Shown: positions 8,578 through 15,982 of the stretch, piece after piece | How positions within the stretch are numbered: position 1 is the first letter of the stretch | How the letters are laid out: every line of letters starts with the position of its first letter | From: Synergistaceae bacterium UBA1037 | GTDB lineage: Bacteria > Synergistota > Synergistia > Synergistales > Synergistaceae | Length of the DNA: 31,101 bases | Direction of reading: 5' to 3' | Assembly: GCA_002316795.1 (NCBI GenBank) | Contig: DCEE01000027.1 | Location: 1 to 31,101, forward strand | Notes under the pieces: generated by a model | Databases searched by the model: none | What the model was told of the DNA's origin: nothing | The model's input: the letters and a program-made list of their open reading frames with translations, nothing else | Position numbers and translations under genes: made by a program

Positions 8578-9419
8578 TGGCTCTCATTGGTGCCCACATA
8601 TCTGTCGCAGGGGGACTCCACAGGGCATACCAGAGAGCAGATGCCGCAGGCTGCGAATCCATGCAGATATTTACGAGAAACCAGCGCAAATGGTCAAATG
8701 ACCCGCTCAGCTTCAGGGAGATAGAGGAATTTTACAGGGCCTCAAAAGACAGTTCGGTAAGGAAGGTCGTTTCTCATGCCTCCTATCTGATTAATCTGGG
8801 AGGGAATGACCACGTAAGGGGAAAGAGTGAAGAAGCCCTGATAAGTGAGCTCGAGAGATGTAGGCATCTGAGCATAGACGATGTTGTGCTGCATCCCGGT
8901 TTTGCTCTTGAAAGCACTGGGGAAGCGGCCCTTGCAAGAGTCTCCGCCTCTCTTCTGAAAGTACTCGAAGCCACTTCGGACATTAAGGTAAGGATATTGC
9001 TGGAGACCATGGCCGGACAGGGGTCCGTACTGGGAGGGGATATTTCTGAGTTTTCCGCTATACTGGACCATTTGGAAGGTCATCCGAGGATAGGTTTCTG
9101 TGTAGACATCTGCCATGTATTTGCGGCAGGATATGAAATAAGGACTCACGAATCATACAACAGGCTTGTAGGTTTGCTGGAGAAGCATGTGGGGCTCGAA
9201 AGGATACACTGCTGGCATTTGAGCGACAGCAAGATGGATAAGGGAAGCAAAAAGGACAGGCATCAGCATCTGGGAGAGGGAACCATCGGACTCGAACCAT
9301 TTTCGATGCTTGTAAACGACGTCAGATTTGATAATGTTCCGGCTATACTTGAAACGCCGAAAGAGGGCATAGGAGACGAAGGAAATCTTTCTCTTCTGAG
9401 AAAACTGCGGGGAGAGTAA
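8577..9419 (+). CDS. nfo: Endonuclease IV (AP endonuclease)
   Basis: Endonuclease IV cuts the DNA backbone 5' of abasic sites and trims damaged 3' ends in base-excision repair. The protein (280 residues, the usual size) is a TIM barrel with the trinuclear zinc motifs in order: GAHISVAGGL at the N terminus, SHASYLINLGG, the LHPG turn, CVDICHVFAAGYE, HLSDSKMDKGSKKDRHQHLG and a C-terminal ILETP. The GTG start at 8577 overlaps the pyk stop by one base (TAGTG), so expression probably depends on the upstream genes. No obvious terminator follows. An 85-nt AT-rich gap with a promoter-like sequence separates it from cdaA. Confidence 0.96.
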   Translation: MALIGAHISVAGGLHRAYQRADAAGCESMQIFTRNQRKWSNDPLSFREIEEFYRASKDSSVRKVVSHASYLINLGGNDHVRGKSEEALISELERCRHLSIDDVVLHPGFALESTGEAALARVSASLLKVLEATSDIKVRILLETMAGQGSVLGGDISEFSAILDHLEGHPRIGFCVDICHVFAAGYEIRTHESYNRLVGLLEKHVGLERIHCWHLSDSKMDKGSKKDRHQHLGEGTIGLEPFSMLVNDVRFDNVPAILETPKEGIGDEGNLSLLRKLRGE

Positions 9420-9429
9420 GTGATAATAT

Positions 9430-9457
9430 TAGACAGCTTTTATATCAGTTTCATACT
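9430..9457 (+). promoter_or_regulatory. Candidate promoter for cdaA-cdaR
   Basis: TAGACA (9430-9435, five of six matches to TTGACA) is followed after 16 bp by CATACT (9452-9457, four of six matches to TATAAT). It lies in the only gap between nfo and cdaA. An imperfect palindrome at 9481-9498 sits between it and the ribosome site and could be an operator, though it may be chance. Confidence 0.4.
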
Positions 9458-9514
9458 AAATCACCGTCAGGCAAACGAATTATCAGAGATCTGAGATAAA
9501 AGGAGGTGGTTCCG

Positions 9515-10345
9515 TTGCCGTTTTTTGATTTGCGCTGGCAGGATATCCCTGACATTTTTATTGTCGCCTTTATCATTTACAGAGTTCTTTTGCTATTGGT
9601 CGGGACTCGTGCCATGCAGCTCATACGTGGTGTCATGATCATCGGACTTATCGGTGCTCTCGCAAATGTCCTCGAACTGAGAAGCCTTTCCTGGATCATC
9701 GGAAAACTCCTGAGCGCCTTCATAATAGTAATACCGATCCTTTTCCAGCCGGAACTGAGGCACATGCTTGAGGAGCTTGGCAAGGGCCATCTGTGGAAGG
9801 TAGACAAGAACGAAGAGATGGTGGACATCAAAGCGGAGAATCTTACCAAGGCTATGCTTTACTGCAAATCACAGAGGATAGGCGCGCTTTGCGTCCTTCA
9901 AAGGAACACCAGTCTCAAGGAGGTTTGGAGGACCGCTGTATCCCTGAAGGCAGATATCACGGAAGAATTGATGGTATCTATTTTCTGGCCCGGGACCCCT
10001 CTTCACGATGGTGCGGTAGTAATAGACCAGCATAATATCATTGCAGCCGGCTGTTATTTGCCGCTGACTGAAAAAACAGATATCTCAAGATGGTACGGGA
10101 CCAGACACAGGGCAGCCCTTGGCGTTACAGAGATGTCAGACGCGCTTGCTATAGCCGTTTCGGAAGAACGCGGAGAGATAACGGTCGCGGTAGGCGGACG
10201 GCTCTCAAAACCATTGAGCGAGGCTCAGCTTAGAAGTATATGCGGCCACTATTTCAGCTACGAGGGAAGGGGCTCCAACTTTATGGACAGGCTCAGGGAA
10301 GAAATAGTCCAGCAGTGGCCGGGGAGTGTACCCAATGAAGAATAA
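9515..10345 (+). CDS. cdaA: Membrane diadenylate cyclase (c-di-AMP synthase)
   Basis: CdaA condenses two ATP into the second messenger c-di-AMP, which controls potassium and osmolyte balance and wall homeostasis. With the start used here it has 276 residues. Three hydrophobic helices (about 12-29, 36-54 and 60-78) anchor it in the membrane. They are followed by the DAC domain with the catalytic DGA motif (165-167, in TPLHDGAVVI) and the RHR motif (197-199, in GTRHRAALG). The open frame extends to a GTG at 9506, but that codon overlaps the AGGAGG ribosome site (9501-9506). The in-frame TTG at 9515, 8 nt after the site, is the more plausible start. The last 11 bases overlap cdaR. The order cdaA-cdaR-glmM is widely conserved and supports the identity. 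Confidence 0.95.
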   Translation: MPFFDLRWQDIPDIFIVAFIIYRVLLLLVGTRAMQLIRGVMIIGLIGALANVLELRSLSWIIGKLLSAFIIVIPILFQPELRHMLEELGKGHLWKVDKNEEMVDIKAENLTKAMLYCKSQRIGALCVLQRNTSLKEVWRTAVSLKADITEELMVSIFWPGTPLHDGAVVIDQHNIIAAGCYLPLTEKTDISRWYGTRHRAALGVTEMSDALAIAVSEERGEITVAVGGRLSKPLSEAQLRSICGHYFSYEGRGSNFMDRLREEIVQQWPGSVPNEE

Positions 10346-11648
10346 CGCTGAAAACGGAAATGGCGGCCCTAAGGATTTTAGGAATATGTCCAAAATAACA
10401 AAAAAATTTTTTGAAGAACTTGCCAGATGGATAAGCATACGCGGGACGGGAAGGCTCAGGGCCAATTTGGGACTCTTTTTCGTCTCTCTTGTCATCTCGC
10501 TTATGGTGTGGGCATTCGTTGCATGGGAAGGCAACAGTGACGGGACACGCTCAATGTCCGCAAATATCGAATATCTCAACCTCCAGAGAGGGTACTCGAT
10601 GTTCGACAATACCAGAAAGGTCGAGATAAGGATCGTTGGGAGGATCAATGCCCTTTCGAGGGTCGAGCAGAGTGATGTTTCTGCAAGGGTAGACCTTCAG
10701 GGACTGCAGCCAGGGAAATACAGCCTGCCGATAAGCATCAGCACTCCGCCCTTTGTAAGAGTGAGGAACTGGCAGCCATCGACCGCGGATGTCGAGATAT
10801 ACAGACATGTCGAAAGGACCGTGCCTATCTCACACCGCATTGAAGGAAATCTGCCGGAAGGCATGGCAGTGTCTTCAGTAAACATTTTGCCCAGAGAAGC
10901 CGTGATAAGCGGTCCGGAGATCGATGTCCTCTCAGTGCAGTCCATTGAGGCCATTATTCCGGCATCAAAGATCAATGACGGAGAAAGCATGGTTCTTCCT
11001 GTAAAAGTTGCAGGCCAGCCGGCAAACTCCGAAAGAGTAAAAATAACTCCCAATCAGACTGAAGTGACTGTCTCGCTGGAAAATGAAATACTCGGCGAGA
11101 GCATACCTGTAGAGGTATCTGTCATCGGGACGCCGGCTGACGGATACGAACTCGAATCTGTTCTGGTCATACCCTCCAGTGTAGCGATAAAGGGAAAAAG
11201 CACAGCTGTGAAGAAAATGACCTCGCTCGTGCTTCCTCCGGTCGATATATCCGGACTTGACCAGAACCTTAACCTCATGCTGCCGCTCCAGCCGGTTGAA
11301 ATGACCCCGGAGGTCGAGATACGTGGTCCTGACAGAGCCAGAGTGGAAATTTACATCAGAAAAAAGATAGCTGAGAGGACGTTCAGCGGTGTAGGGGTGA
11401 TGACCGAGGGTTCTGCACAGGGTAAAGAGTGGAAGCTTGCCCCTCAGTCCGTAAAACTGACAATAAGCGGGACAAAAGCTGATATCGATGCGCTGCATCC
11501 CGGCTCCGTACCATGTGAACTTTATGTGGATGTTTCAAATATTGTATCAAAACAGCTGATGCTCCCCGTTCTGGTAAGAGACTTAAAATCCGGATTCAAG
11601 GTCCTGAGGATAGAGCCTGAACAGGTGACAGTGACCGCAGTGGATTAG
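10335..11648 (+). CDS. cdaR: YbbR-domain regulator of the diadenylate cyclase
   Basis: CdaR is a membrane-anchored protein whose extracytoplasmic YbbR repeats modulate CdaA. Here one transmembrane segment lies at about residues 43-64 (LFFVSLVISLMVWAFVAW). It is followed by about four YbbR-like repeats of 80-95 residues (roughly 72-157, 159-250, 255-342 and 345-437), each with the PxxVxVxGP-type turn, for example REAVISGPEIDVL and SSVAIKGKS. The ATG at 10335 is preceded 8 nt upstream by GGGGAG (10321-10326). An upstream in-frame GTG at 10326 overlaps that site and is unlikely to be the start. The gene overlaps cdaA by 11 nt, implying translational coupling. A repeat element begins almost immediately after its stop codon. 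Confidence 0.93.
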   Translation: MKNNAENGNGGPKDFRNMSKITKKFFEELARWISIRGTGRLRANLGLFFVSLVISLMVWAFVAWEGNSDGTRSMSANIEYLNLQRGYSMFDNTRKVEIRIVGRINALSRVEQSDVSARVDLQGLQPGKYSLPISISTPPFVRVRNWQPSTADVEIYRHVERTVPISHRIEGNLPEGMAVSSVNILPREAVISGPEIDVLSVQSIEAIIPASKINDGESMVLPVKVAGQPANSERVKITPNQTEVTVSLENEILGESIPVEVSVIGTPADGYELESVLVIPSSVAIKGKSTAVKKMTSLVLPPVDISGLDQNLNLMLPLQPVEMTPEVEIRGPDRARVEIYIRKKIAERTFSGVGVMTEGSAQGKEWKLAPQSVKLTISGTKADIDALHPGSVPCELYVDVSNIVSKQLMLPVLVRDLKSGFKVLRIEPEQVTVTAVD

Positions 11649-11660
11649 GGTAAGGGCATA

Positions 11661-11767
11661 GTGAAGCGGCGATATTATCGCCGTGAAGCTGTAGTGAAGC
11701 AATGGTGAATCTGTAGTAGGGCGGTCAAACTATCGTCAAACAGTAGTCAAACGGTTGTCAGGTCACA
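11661..11767 (+). repeat. Tandem 11-bp unit array of element A
   Basis: Units begin at 11661, 11683, 11694, 11705, 11716, 11724, 11735, 11746 and 11757. All steps are 11 bp except one double step (22) and one of 8. The units read GTGAAGCTGTA, GTGAAGCAATG, GTGAATCTGTA, GTAGGGCG, GTCAAACTATC, GTCAAACAGTA, GTCAAACGGTT and GTCAGGTCACA. The double step is filled by a hairpin, GGCGAT-ATT-ATCGCC (11668-11682), which keeps the 11-bp phase. Confidence 0.8.
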
Positions 11768-11866
11768 AGGGCAGGGACGCGGAATTCGCGACATTAGTTG
11801 CTGTGGAATTTGGCGGGCGTCCACCCGCCGGAGAATAAAAGCTTAGATTTTAAGATTTAATTCATC

Positions 11867-11940
11867 GCCTGACCAGTCAGGCAAATTCTCCAGCGACGAA
11901 TGTCGCGAATTCTCCGCAGCCTAAAGGCTGCAAATTCTCC
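11867..11940 (+). repeat. Three hairpin + AATTCTCC modules
   Basis: AATTCTCC occurs at 11884-11891, 11908-11915 and 11933-11940, a 24-25 bp period. Each copy is preceded by a different short palindrome: GCCTGAC/GTCAGGC (11867-11882), GCGAC/GTCGC (11893-11906) and GCAGCC/GGCTGC (11916-11931). The tag sequence is constant while the stem sequence changes and stays paired. Confidence 0.85.
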
Positions 11941-11967
11941 GCGGAGGCAGTCTTCGCGAGCATTAAC

Positions 11968-12010
11968 GACTGCTTGCCTATTGCTCGCCCACGCTTGCCA
12001 ATAGCTCGCC
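11968..12010 (-). repeat. Inverted 11-bp units closing element A
   Basis: Four units, GACTGCTTGCC, TATTGCTCGCC, CACGCTTGCC and AATAGCTCGCC, follow one another at 11, 11 and 10 bp steps. Read on the minus strand they are GGCRAGC units, matching the 24015-24046 array of element B in the opposite orientation. They end about 40-50 nt before the glmM start. Confidence 0.75.
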
Positions 12011-12050
12011 GGTCTTTATGTCAGTTATTTTATTAATATAGGATCAAGGG

Positions 12051-13430
12051 GTGGCTTTATTGGAAAATAATAAGGTACGGCGCATGTTCGGGACAGACGG
12101 TGTCAGGGATATCGCCAACATAGGACTTATGACGCCCGAGACTGCAATGAAACTGGGCAGGGCCTTCACTGTATTTCTTATCAACAGAGGCGCTGAAGGA
12201 CCAAGGATCGCTGTCGGAAGGGATACGAGATGTTCGGGACAGATGATCGAATCTGCTCTCTCTGCCGGCATCACGTCAGCAGGCGGGAACGTCTATTCCA
12301 TAGGTGAGATCCCAACGCCGGGAGTAAGTTTTTCCGTAGCTTCGGGACATTTTGACGGAGGAGCCGTGATCAGCGCCTCCCATAATCCGGCGGAGTACAA
12401 TGGGATCAAATATCTTGACGGAGACGGTTTTAAACTTTCAGACGAGGAAGAGCTGGAAATCGAAGGTCTTTACGAGACGGACGCAAGATCTGAGAGGCCG
12501 ACCCACGGAGCTGTCGGCAGGATATATGATGCGGGTGAGCTTACAGGCAAATATCTTAATTTTCTGCTTGGAATAATGGAAAAGGTCGAAAACAGGGATC
12601 ATTCCATACTGATCGATGCAGCCAACGGAGCTGCGTCTGCCCTGGTAGAGCCGCTGTTCAAAAACTGGAAGGGGCCGGTCTCTATCTTAGCCAACCAGCC
12701 TGATGGCCTCAATATAAACTCTGGGGTCGGAGTTACCAATATGGACTTTCTCAGACGTAAGACAATGGACGCAAAAGCGGAAATAGGCATTGCTTATGAC
12801 GGTGATACCGACAGGGTCCTAATGTGTGACGGAAAGGGGAGGATCATTGACGGCGACATCATGCTTTGGGTCATAGGCCGCTGGCTGAAATCAAAGGGCA
12901 CTCTCGGATCCGGGGTGGTGGCGACAGTGATGAGCAACATGGTCCTGGAGGATCTGCTTGCCAAAGAGGACATAAAGGTATTCAGATGCGGTGTCGGTGA
13001 CAGGTATGTACTTGACACTATGCGGAAAGAAAATAGCCGGGTTGGAGGAGAACAGTCAGGTCACCTGATCGCCCTTGACTATGCGAACACAGGGGACGGA
13101 CTCTGTTCAGGTCTCCTCTTCCTTAGGGCCCTCTCGGACCTTGATGAAGACATCTTGACACTCTCAGATCGTTTCGACAGGTATCCGCAGGTGCTCAGGA
13201 ATCTCAAGATCGAAAACAAGGATCGTGTTTTGGGCAGTTCCAAATTAAAAGAAGCTGAAAAAATAGCATTGGATGACCTTAAAGGCAAGGGACGTATGCT
13301 GCTTCGGCCCTCGGGGACGGAACCTCTTATCAGGATCTTCGTCGAATCAAGGGACCACCGGCTTATGAATGAAACGGCAGCAATGCTTGAAAAGACGATA
13401 CTGGAAATAGCGGCGGCAGGGGGTAATTGA
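12051..13430 (+). CDS. glmM: Phosphoglucosamine mutase
   Basis: GlmM interconverts glucosamine-6-phosphate and glucosamine-1-phosphate, the step before GlmU on the way to UDP-GlcNAc for peptidoglycan and lipopolysaccharide. All four alpha-phosphohexomutase loops are present: active serine S110 in ISASHNP, the magnesium loop YDGDTDR, the sugar loop GGEQSGH, and the phosphate loop RPSGTEPLIR. The N-terminal FGTDGVRD carries Asp where Gly is common (FGTDGVRG). The start is GTG 12051 or, equally plausibly, TTG 12060, which lies 8 nt after AAGGGG (12046-12051). Its length of 456-459 residues is close to the usual 445-450. It follows cdaA-cdaR as in many bacteria, but a repeat element separates it from them here. 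galU begins at the next base after its stop. Confidence 0.96.
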   Translation: MALLENNKVRRMFGTDGVRDIANIGLMTPETAMKLGRAFTVFLINRGAEGPRIAVGRDTRCSGQMIESALSAGITSAGGNVYSIGEIPTPGVSFSVASGHFDGGAVISASHNPAEYNGIKYLDGDGFKLSDEEELEIEGLYETDARSERPTHGAVGRIYDAGELTGKYLNFLLGIMEKVENRDHSILIDAANGAASALVEPLFKNWKGPVSILANQPDGLNINSGVGVTNMDFLRRKTMDAKAEIGIAYDGDTDRVLMCDGKGRIIDGDIMLWVIGRWLKSKGTLGSGVVATVMSNMVLEDLLAKEDIKVFRCGVGDRYVLDTMRKENSRVGGEQSGHLIALDYANTGDGLCSGLLFLRALSDLDEDILTLSDRFDRYPQVLRNLKIENKDRVLGSSKLKEAEKIALDDLKGKGRMLLRPSGTEPLIRIFVESRDHRLMNETAAMLEKTILEIAAAGGN

Positions 13431-14312
13431 ATGGGGTTCAGGCATATTAAGAAGGCAGTCTTTCCGGTCGCTGGGCTGGGCACAAGATTTCTGCCCTTGA
13501 CAAAGGACATTCCAAAGGAAATGATGCCGCTGATCGACAGGCCGCTGATCCATTACGGAGTGGATGAGGCCGTTGCTTCAGGGTGCAGTGAAATAGTCTT
13601 CGTAACGGGGACGGGAAAAGAGACAATATATCAGTATTTCCAGCACTCGCCGAATCTTGAAAAACACCTTGAGCAGACAGGAAAAAAAGATTTGGCAGAG
13701 CATCTGAAAAAGATACCCGAACTTGCCGTTTTTTATTACACACTCCAGGAAAAGCCCCTGGGACTCGGACATGCGGTACTTTGCGCCGAAGAGTTCTGCA
13801 GGGATGAATACTTTGGCCTTTTGCTTCCGGATGACGTAATGCTTGCCGATCCTACAGTCCTGTCGCAGCTGGAATCGGTAAGAGAAAAATACGGCGGGTC
13901 AGTCCTGAGCCTTGAGGAAGTAGATCAGGAGGATACTTCAAGGTATGGGATAGTTGATGCAGAAGAGGTGGGACCCGGTGTCTACAGGGTCAAGGGACTT
14001 GTTGAGAAGCCCGACCCCAAAGAGGCCCCCTCAAACCTGGCGATAATGGGAAGATACGTTCTCTCTCCTTCTATATTCAGCCATCTTAAAAGCATTAAAA
14101 GGGGCAGGGGAGGCGAATATCAGCTTACCGACGCCATTGCCTCAATGCTCGGGGAAGAACCGGTCTATGCACTCATATATAAAGGAAGAAGGCTGGACTG
14201 CGGTGTGAGGGAAGGGTGGATAAAGGCGACTGTCACAATGGCCCTCAGGGATCCGGATCTTAAAAAGATCATAATGGATACTATCGAGAAAGAGACCGGG
14301 AAGAAACTGTAA
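13431..14312 (+). CDS. galU: UTP-glucose-1-phosphate uridylyltransferase
   Basis: GalU makes UDP-glucose from UTP and glucose-1-phosphate for surface polysaccharides. The protein has 293 residues, the family's usual length. It shows the nucleotidyltransferase signature AGLGTRFLPLTKDIPKEMMP near the N terminus, EKPLGLGHAV, LLPDDVM with the metal Asp, GLVEKPDP and GGEYQLTDAI. The ATG follows the glmM stop without a gap, and AGGGGG upstream inside glmM serves as ribosome site. Together with glmM it forms a small nucleotide-sugar unit. A strong bidirectional terminator closes the operon. Confidence 0.96.
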   Translation: MGFRHIKKAVFPVAGLGTRFLPLTKDIPKEMMPLIDRPLIHYGVDEAVASGCSEIVFVTGTGKETIYQYFQHSPNLEKHLEQTGKKDLAEHLKKIPELAVFYYTLQEKPLGLGHAVLCAEEFCRDEYFGLLLPDDVMLADPTVLSQLESVREKYGGSVLSLEEVDQEDTSRYGIVDAEEVGPGVYRVKGLVEKPDPKEAPSNLAIMGRYVLSPSIFSHLKSIKRGRGGEYQLTDAIASMLGEEPVYALIYKGRRLDCGVREGWIKATVTMALRDPDLKKIIMDTIEKETGKKL

Positions 14313-14319
14313 AAAAAGC

Positions 14320-14349
14320 AAAAAAGTGTGGCATCTGCCACACTTTTTT
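14320..14349. terminator. Bidirectional terminator between galU and the convergent minus-strand gene
   Basis: GTGTGGC (14326-14332) pairs with GCCACAC (14337-14343) around an ATCT loop. Six A residues lie before the stem and six T residues after it, so it works for galU on the plus strand and for the secreted-protein gene on the minus strand. Confidence 0.93.
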
Positions 14350-14370
14350 AATGGTAATATCCCGCATATT

Positions 14371-15489
14371 CTATTTTGCCGGTTCGGCGGTAGTGGGGAA
14401 GTATATCCTTAGGTGGGTGATGTCTTTCAGGGCGTTGTCGTTCCTTCCCTCTGCATCAGGAAGTCTCTGCCACGCGCCGCCGTTTTTTCTGACAAGCAGG
14501 AGAGATCTTCTGCCATAAGTCGACCATATATCCCAGAGGCTTTCTCCTTCGGCCGGGCCCGGTACCAAAACTTCTTTAAAAAGAGGCGGGGTTCCCCCCA
14601 TCATGGATTTTCCGTCAGGCGGACCTATGATCATCCACTGTGTCATATCCCAGGAACCCTGCATTTCTTTTGAAAGGAGGGCGTGATCCCAGGGTATTAT
14701 CTGAAAGCCTCCGATCTTTCCTCTCTGCGAGGAACTGAAATCGATGACCCCGCAGTGGTTTGCCCTCAATGCTCCGGTCTTCTGGAACAAGGTCCCTTCA
14801 AAGCGTCCCGTTCCCCCCAGCGGTCTAATGACGCGGGCGATGACCAGATATCCCTCTTTGCTCCACTGGATCACCCTCCCGCCTGGCCTGTTTTCGATCT
14901 CAGCCATATAACCAAAGTCCCTTTCCTGAACTGAGATCAGCAGGGTGTCTCCTCTTGCCGGGAGGTTTCCTGCGGAGAGAGGGGCAGCAAGACCGGTCAC
15001 TTTTTTTACGACTGTAATTTTTGATCCTACCGGGGGAGCCCATGCTCCGAATATGCCTGTGCCTGCCTGTGAAGATATTACTATCGAAGCTCCGGGGCCC
15101 GCGGCCGGCGCTATTGTCTCACGCGGTATGATACTCAGAGTCCTCCCCTTTTCTTTCTCTATCGAAACAAGCATGTGTAAGGCGTTAACAGCAGATGCGC
15201 ACACATCTCCCGGGTCTCCCCATGCACTTGCGCTGTAGCTCGGCCACCTGGTGGTCTGTGGCAGTGCCGTGACCTGACCGACTACATAGCTACCTCCATC
15301 AGATGTGACAACTGTCACATCTTCACCTGTCTCCATCGGGATAGTGATCTTGTAGAGAGGGGGTTGAGTTTCTCCTGCCATCGCAGGGGAAAAAACAACA
15401 TTAGCTGTCGACAACGATATCGCTGCAAATAGAAGGGTGATCGCGGTCTTTGTTACGATATGGTGCAGACTTTCAGCAATTCTGATCAA
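14371..15489 (-). CDS. Secreted protein of unknown function
   Basis: I do not recognise this protein. With the start used here it has 372 residues. A signal peptide is clear: basic residues, a hydrophobic run at about 16-33, and a likely cleavage after SPAMA (residue 38). The mature part is rich in beta-type sequence, Gly and Pro, has two Cys, and ends with a segment GESLWDIWSTYGRRSLLLV that loosely recalls LysM-type GESLWDI. This is not enough to call a domain. The open frame extends to TTG 15531 inside perR, but neither upstream TTG has a ribosome site. TTG 15489 has a weak GAAG 8 nt upstream, beginning just after the perR stop. It lies directly downstream of perR and probably shares its transcript, so peroxide or metal control is possible. 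It is probably lineage-specific. Confidence 0.75.
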   Translation of the reverse strand: MIRIAESLHHIVTKTAITLLFAAISLSTANVVFSPAMAGETQPPLYKITIPMETGEDVTVVTSDGGSYVVGQVTALPQTTRWPSYSASAWGDPGDVCASAVNALHMLVSIEKEKGRTLSIIPRETIAPAAGPGASIVISSQAGTGIFGAWAPPVGSKITVVKKVTGLAAPLSAGNLPARGDTLLISVQERDFGYMAEIENRPGGRVIQWSKEGYLVIARVIRPLGGTGRFEGTLFQKTGALRANHCGVIDFSSSQRGKIGGFQIIPWDHALLSKEMQGSWDMTQWMIIGPPDGKSMMGGTPPLFKEVLVPGPAEGESLWDIWSTYGRRSLLLVRKNGGAWQRLPDAEGRNDNALKDITHLRIYFPTTAEPAK

Positions 15490-15503
15490 ATCGGCTGCTT
15501 CTT

Positions 15504-15932
15504 TTATTTTTTGCTGAAGCAATCTGTGCAAAGGCCGTAAAGAAAAACTTCTGCGTTATCTATCTGTGCTATGCTGTTCTGAGCTGTGCTTGCCGACTTG
15601 AAAAATCCCTCTTCGTCGATGCTCAGGTCCACCAGCTTGCCGCAGTTTCTGCAGAGAAAGTGTCCGTGTGTCGACGTTGTCGGATCAAAATAAACTCTCT
15701 TGTCGTCTATGCTCAGTATCTTGATCAGCCCGGCGTCGGCAAGAAGCTGTGCCGTGCTGTAAACTGTTGCGACTGACATGGTAGGATAATCTACCGAAAG
15801 CTCCTTATAGAGAATGTCAGCCGAGGGGTGGTCAGTCCTGCCTTCCAGCTGCTTAAGGATCGCGATCCTCTGAGCCGTTATCTTCGCACCTCGTCCCCTG
15901 AGAACGTTTATTCCTTCACTAACTGTCCACAT
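15504..15932 (-). CDS. perR: Fur-family, PerR-type peroxide-sensing repressor
   Basis: This is a 142-residue Fur-superfamily regulator. The structural zinc site is C94/C97 (CRNC) with C135/C138 (CTDC). The regulatory metal residues of Bacillus PerR (H37, D85, H91, H93, D104) map with a constant offset of two to H35, D83, H89, H91 and D102. The Asp at 102, where Fur proteins have Glu, favours PerR: a repressor released when peroxide oxidises a metal-ligating histidine. The winged-helix domain covers about 1-80, with MSVATVYSTAQLLADAGLI as the recognition region. The start is fixed by GGAGGT 8 nt upstream of the ATG. A promoter and an overlapping PerR-like box lie just upstream, suggesting self-repression. 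It is transcribed away from tRNA-Gln. Confidence 0.88.
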   Translation of the reverse strand: MWTVSEGINVLRGRGAKITAQRIAILKQLEGRTDHPSADILYKELSVDYPTMSVATVYSTAQLLADAGLIKILSIDDKRVYFDPTTSTHGHFLCRNCGKLVDLSIDEEGFFKSASTAQNSIAQIDNAEVFLYGLCTDCFSKK

Positions 15933-15966
15933 AAATTTGCTACCTCCGGTTTGTATAGAATCCGAC

Positions 15967-15982
15967 TTAGAACTAATTATAA
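15967..15982. promoter_or_regulatory. Candidate PerR/Fur box overlapping the perR promoter
   Basis: On the minus strand the sequence reads TTATAAT-TA-GTTCTAA. The left half is identical to the PerR half-site TTATAAT, and the right half matches ATTATAA at five of seven positions, with a 2-nt spacer instead of one. It overlaps the -10 hexamer, where a repressor would block transcription. Confidence 0.4.

Larger units (their letters stand above)
11649..12010. repeat. Modular intergenic repeat element A
   Basis: This fills most of the 402-nt gap between cdaR and glmM. I see no gene in it. It has four parts. (1) A tandem array of ~11-bp units, GTGAAGC- or GTCAAAC-like, runs from 11661 to about 11767. 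(2) A core holds GGAATTCGCGAC (11781-11792) and the hairpin GGCGGG/CCCGCC (11812-11829) followed by GGAGAAT. (3) Three hairpin-plus-AATTCTCC modules occupy 11867-11940. (4) Inverted-orientation 11-bp units ending GCTYGCC occupy 11968-12010. Part 4 is the reverse complement of GGCRAGC units found in element B. GCGGAATTCGCGAC (11779-11792) is nearly the reverse complement of 11902-11917, so the whole element could fold back on itself. It carries no transposase. Confidence 0.8.

Noticed and set aside
9481..9498. Near-palindrome before the cdaA ribosome site as an operator
   Set aside because: It is imperfect, A/T-rich and single-copy in the window, so chance cannot be excluded. It is mentioned only within the promoter entry.
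11661..11767. TAG/GAG triplets in element A as a TRAP binding site
   Set aside because: TRAP sites need about eleven triplets with 2-3 nt spacers. Here the few TAG triplets are irregularly spaced, mostly much farther apart, and arise from the 11-bp units.
11649..12010. Insertion sequence remnant
   Set aside because: No transposase frame or fragment is visible. A MITE-like or other non-coding repeat remains possible.
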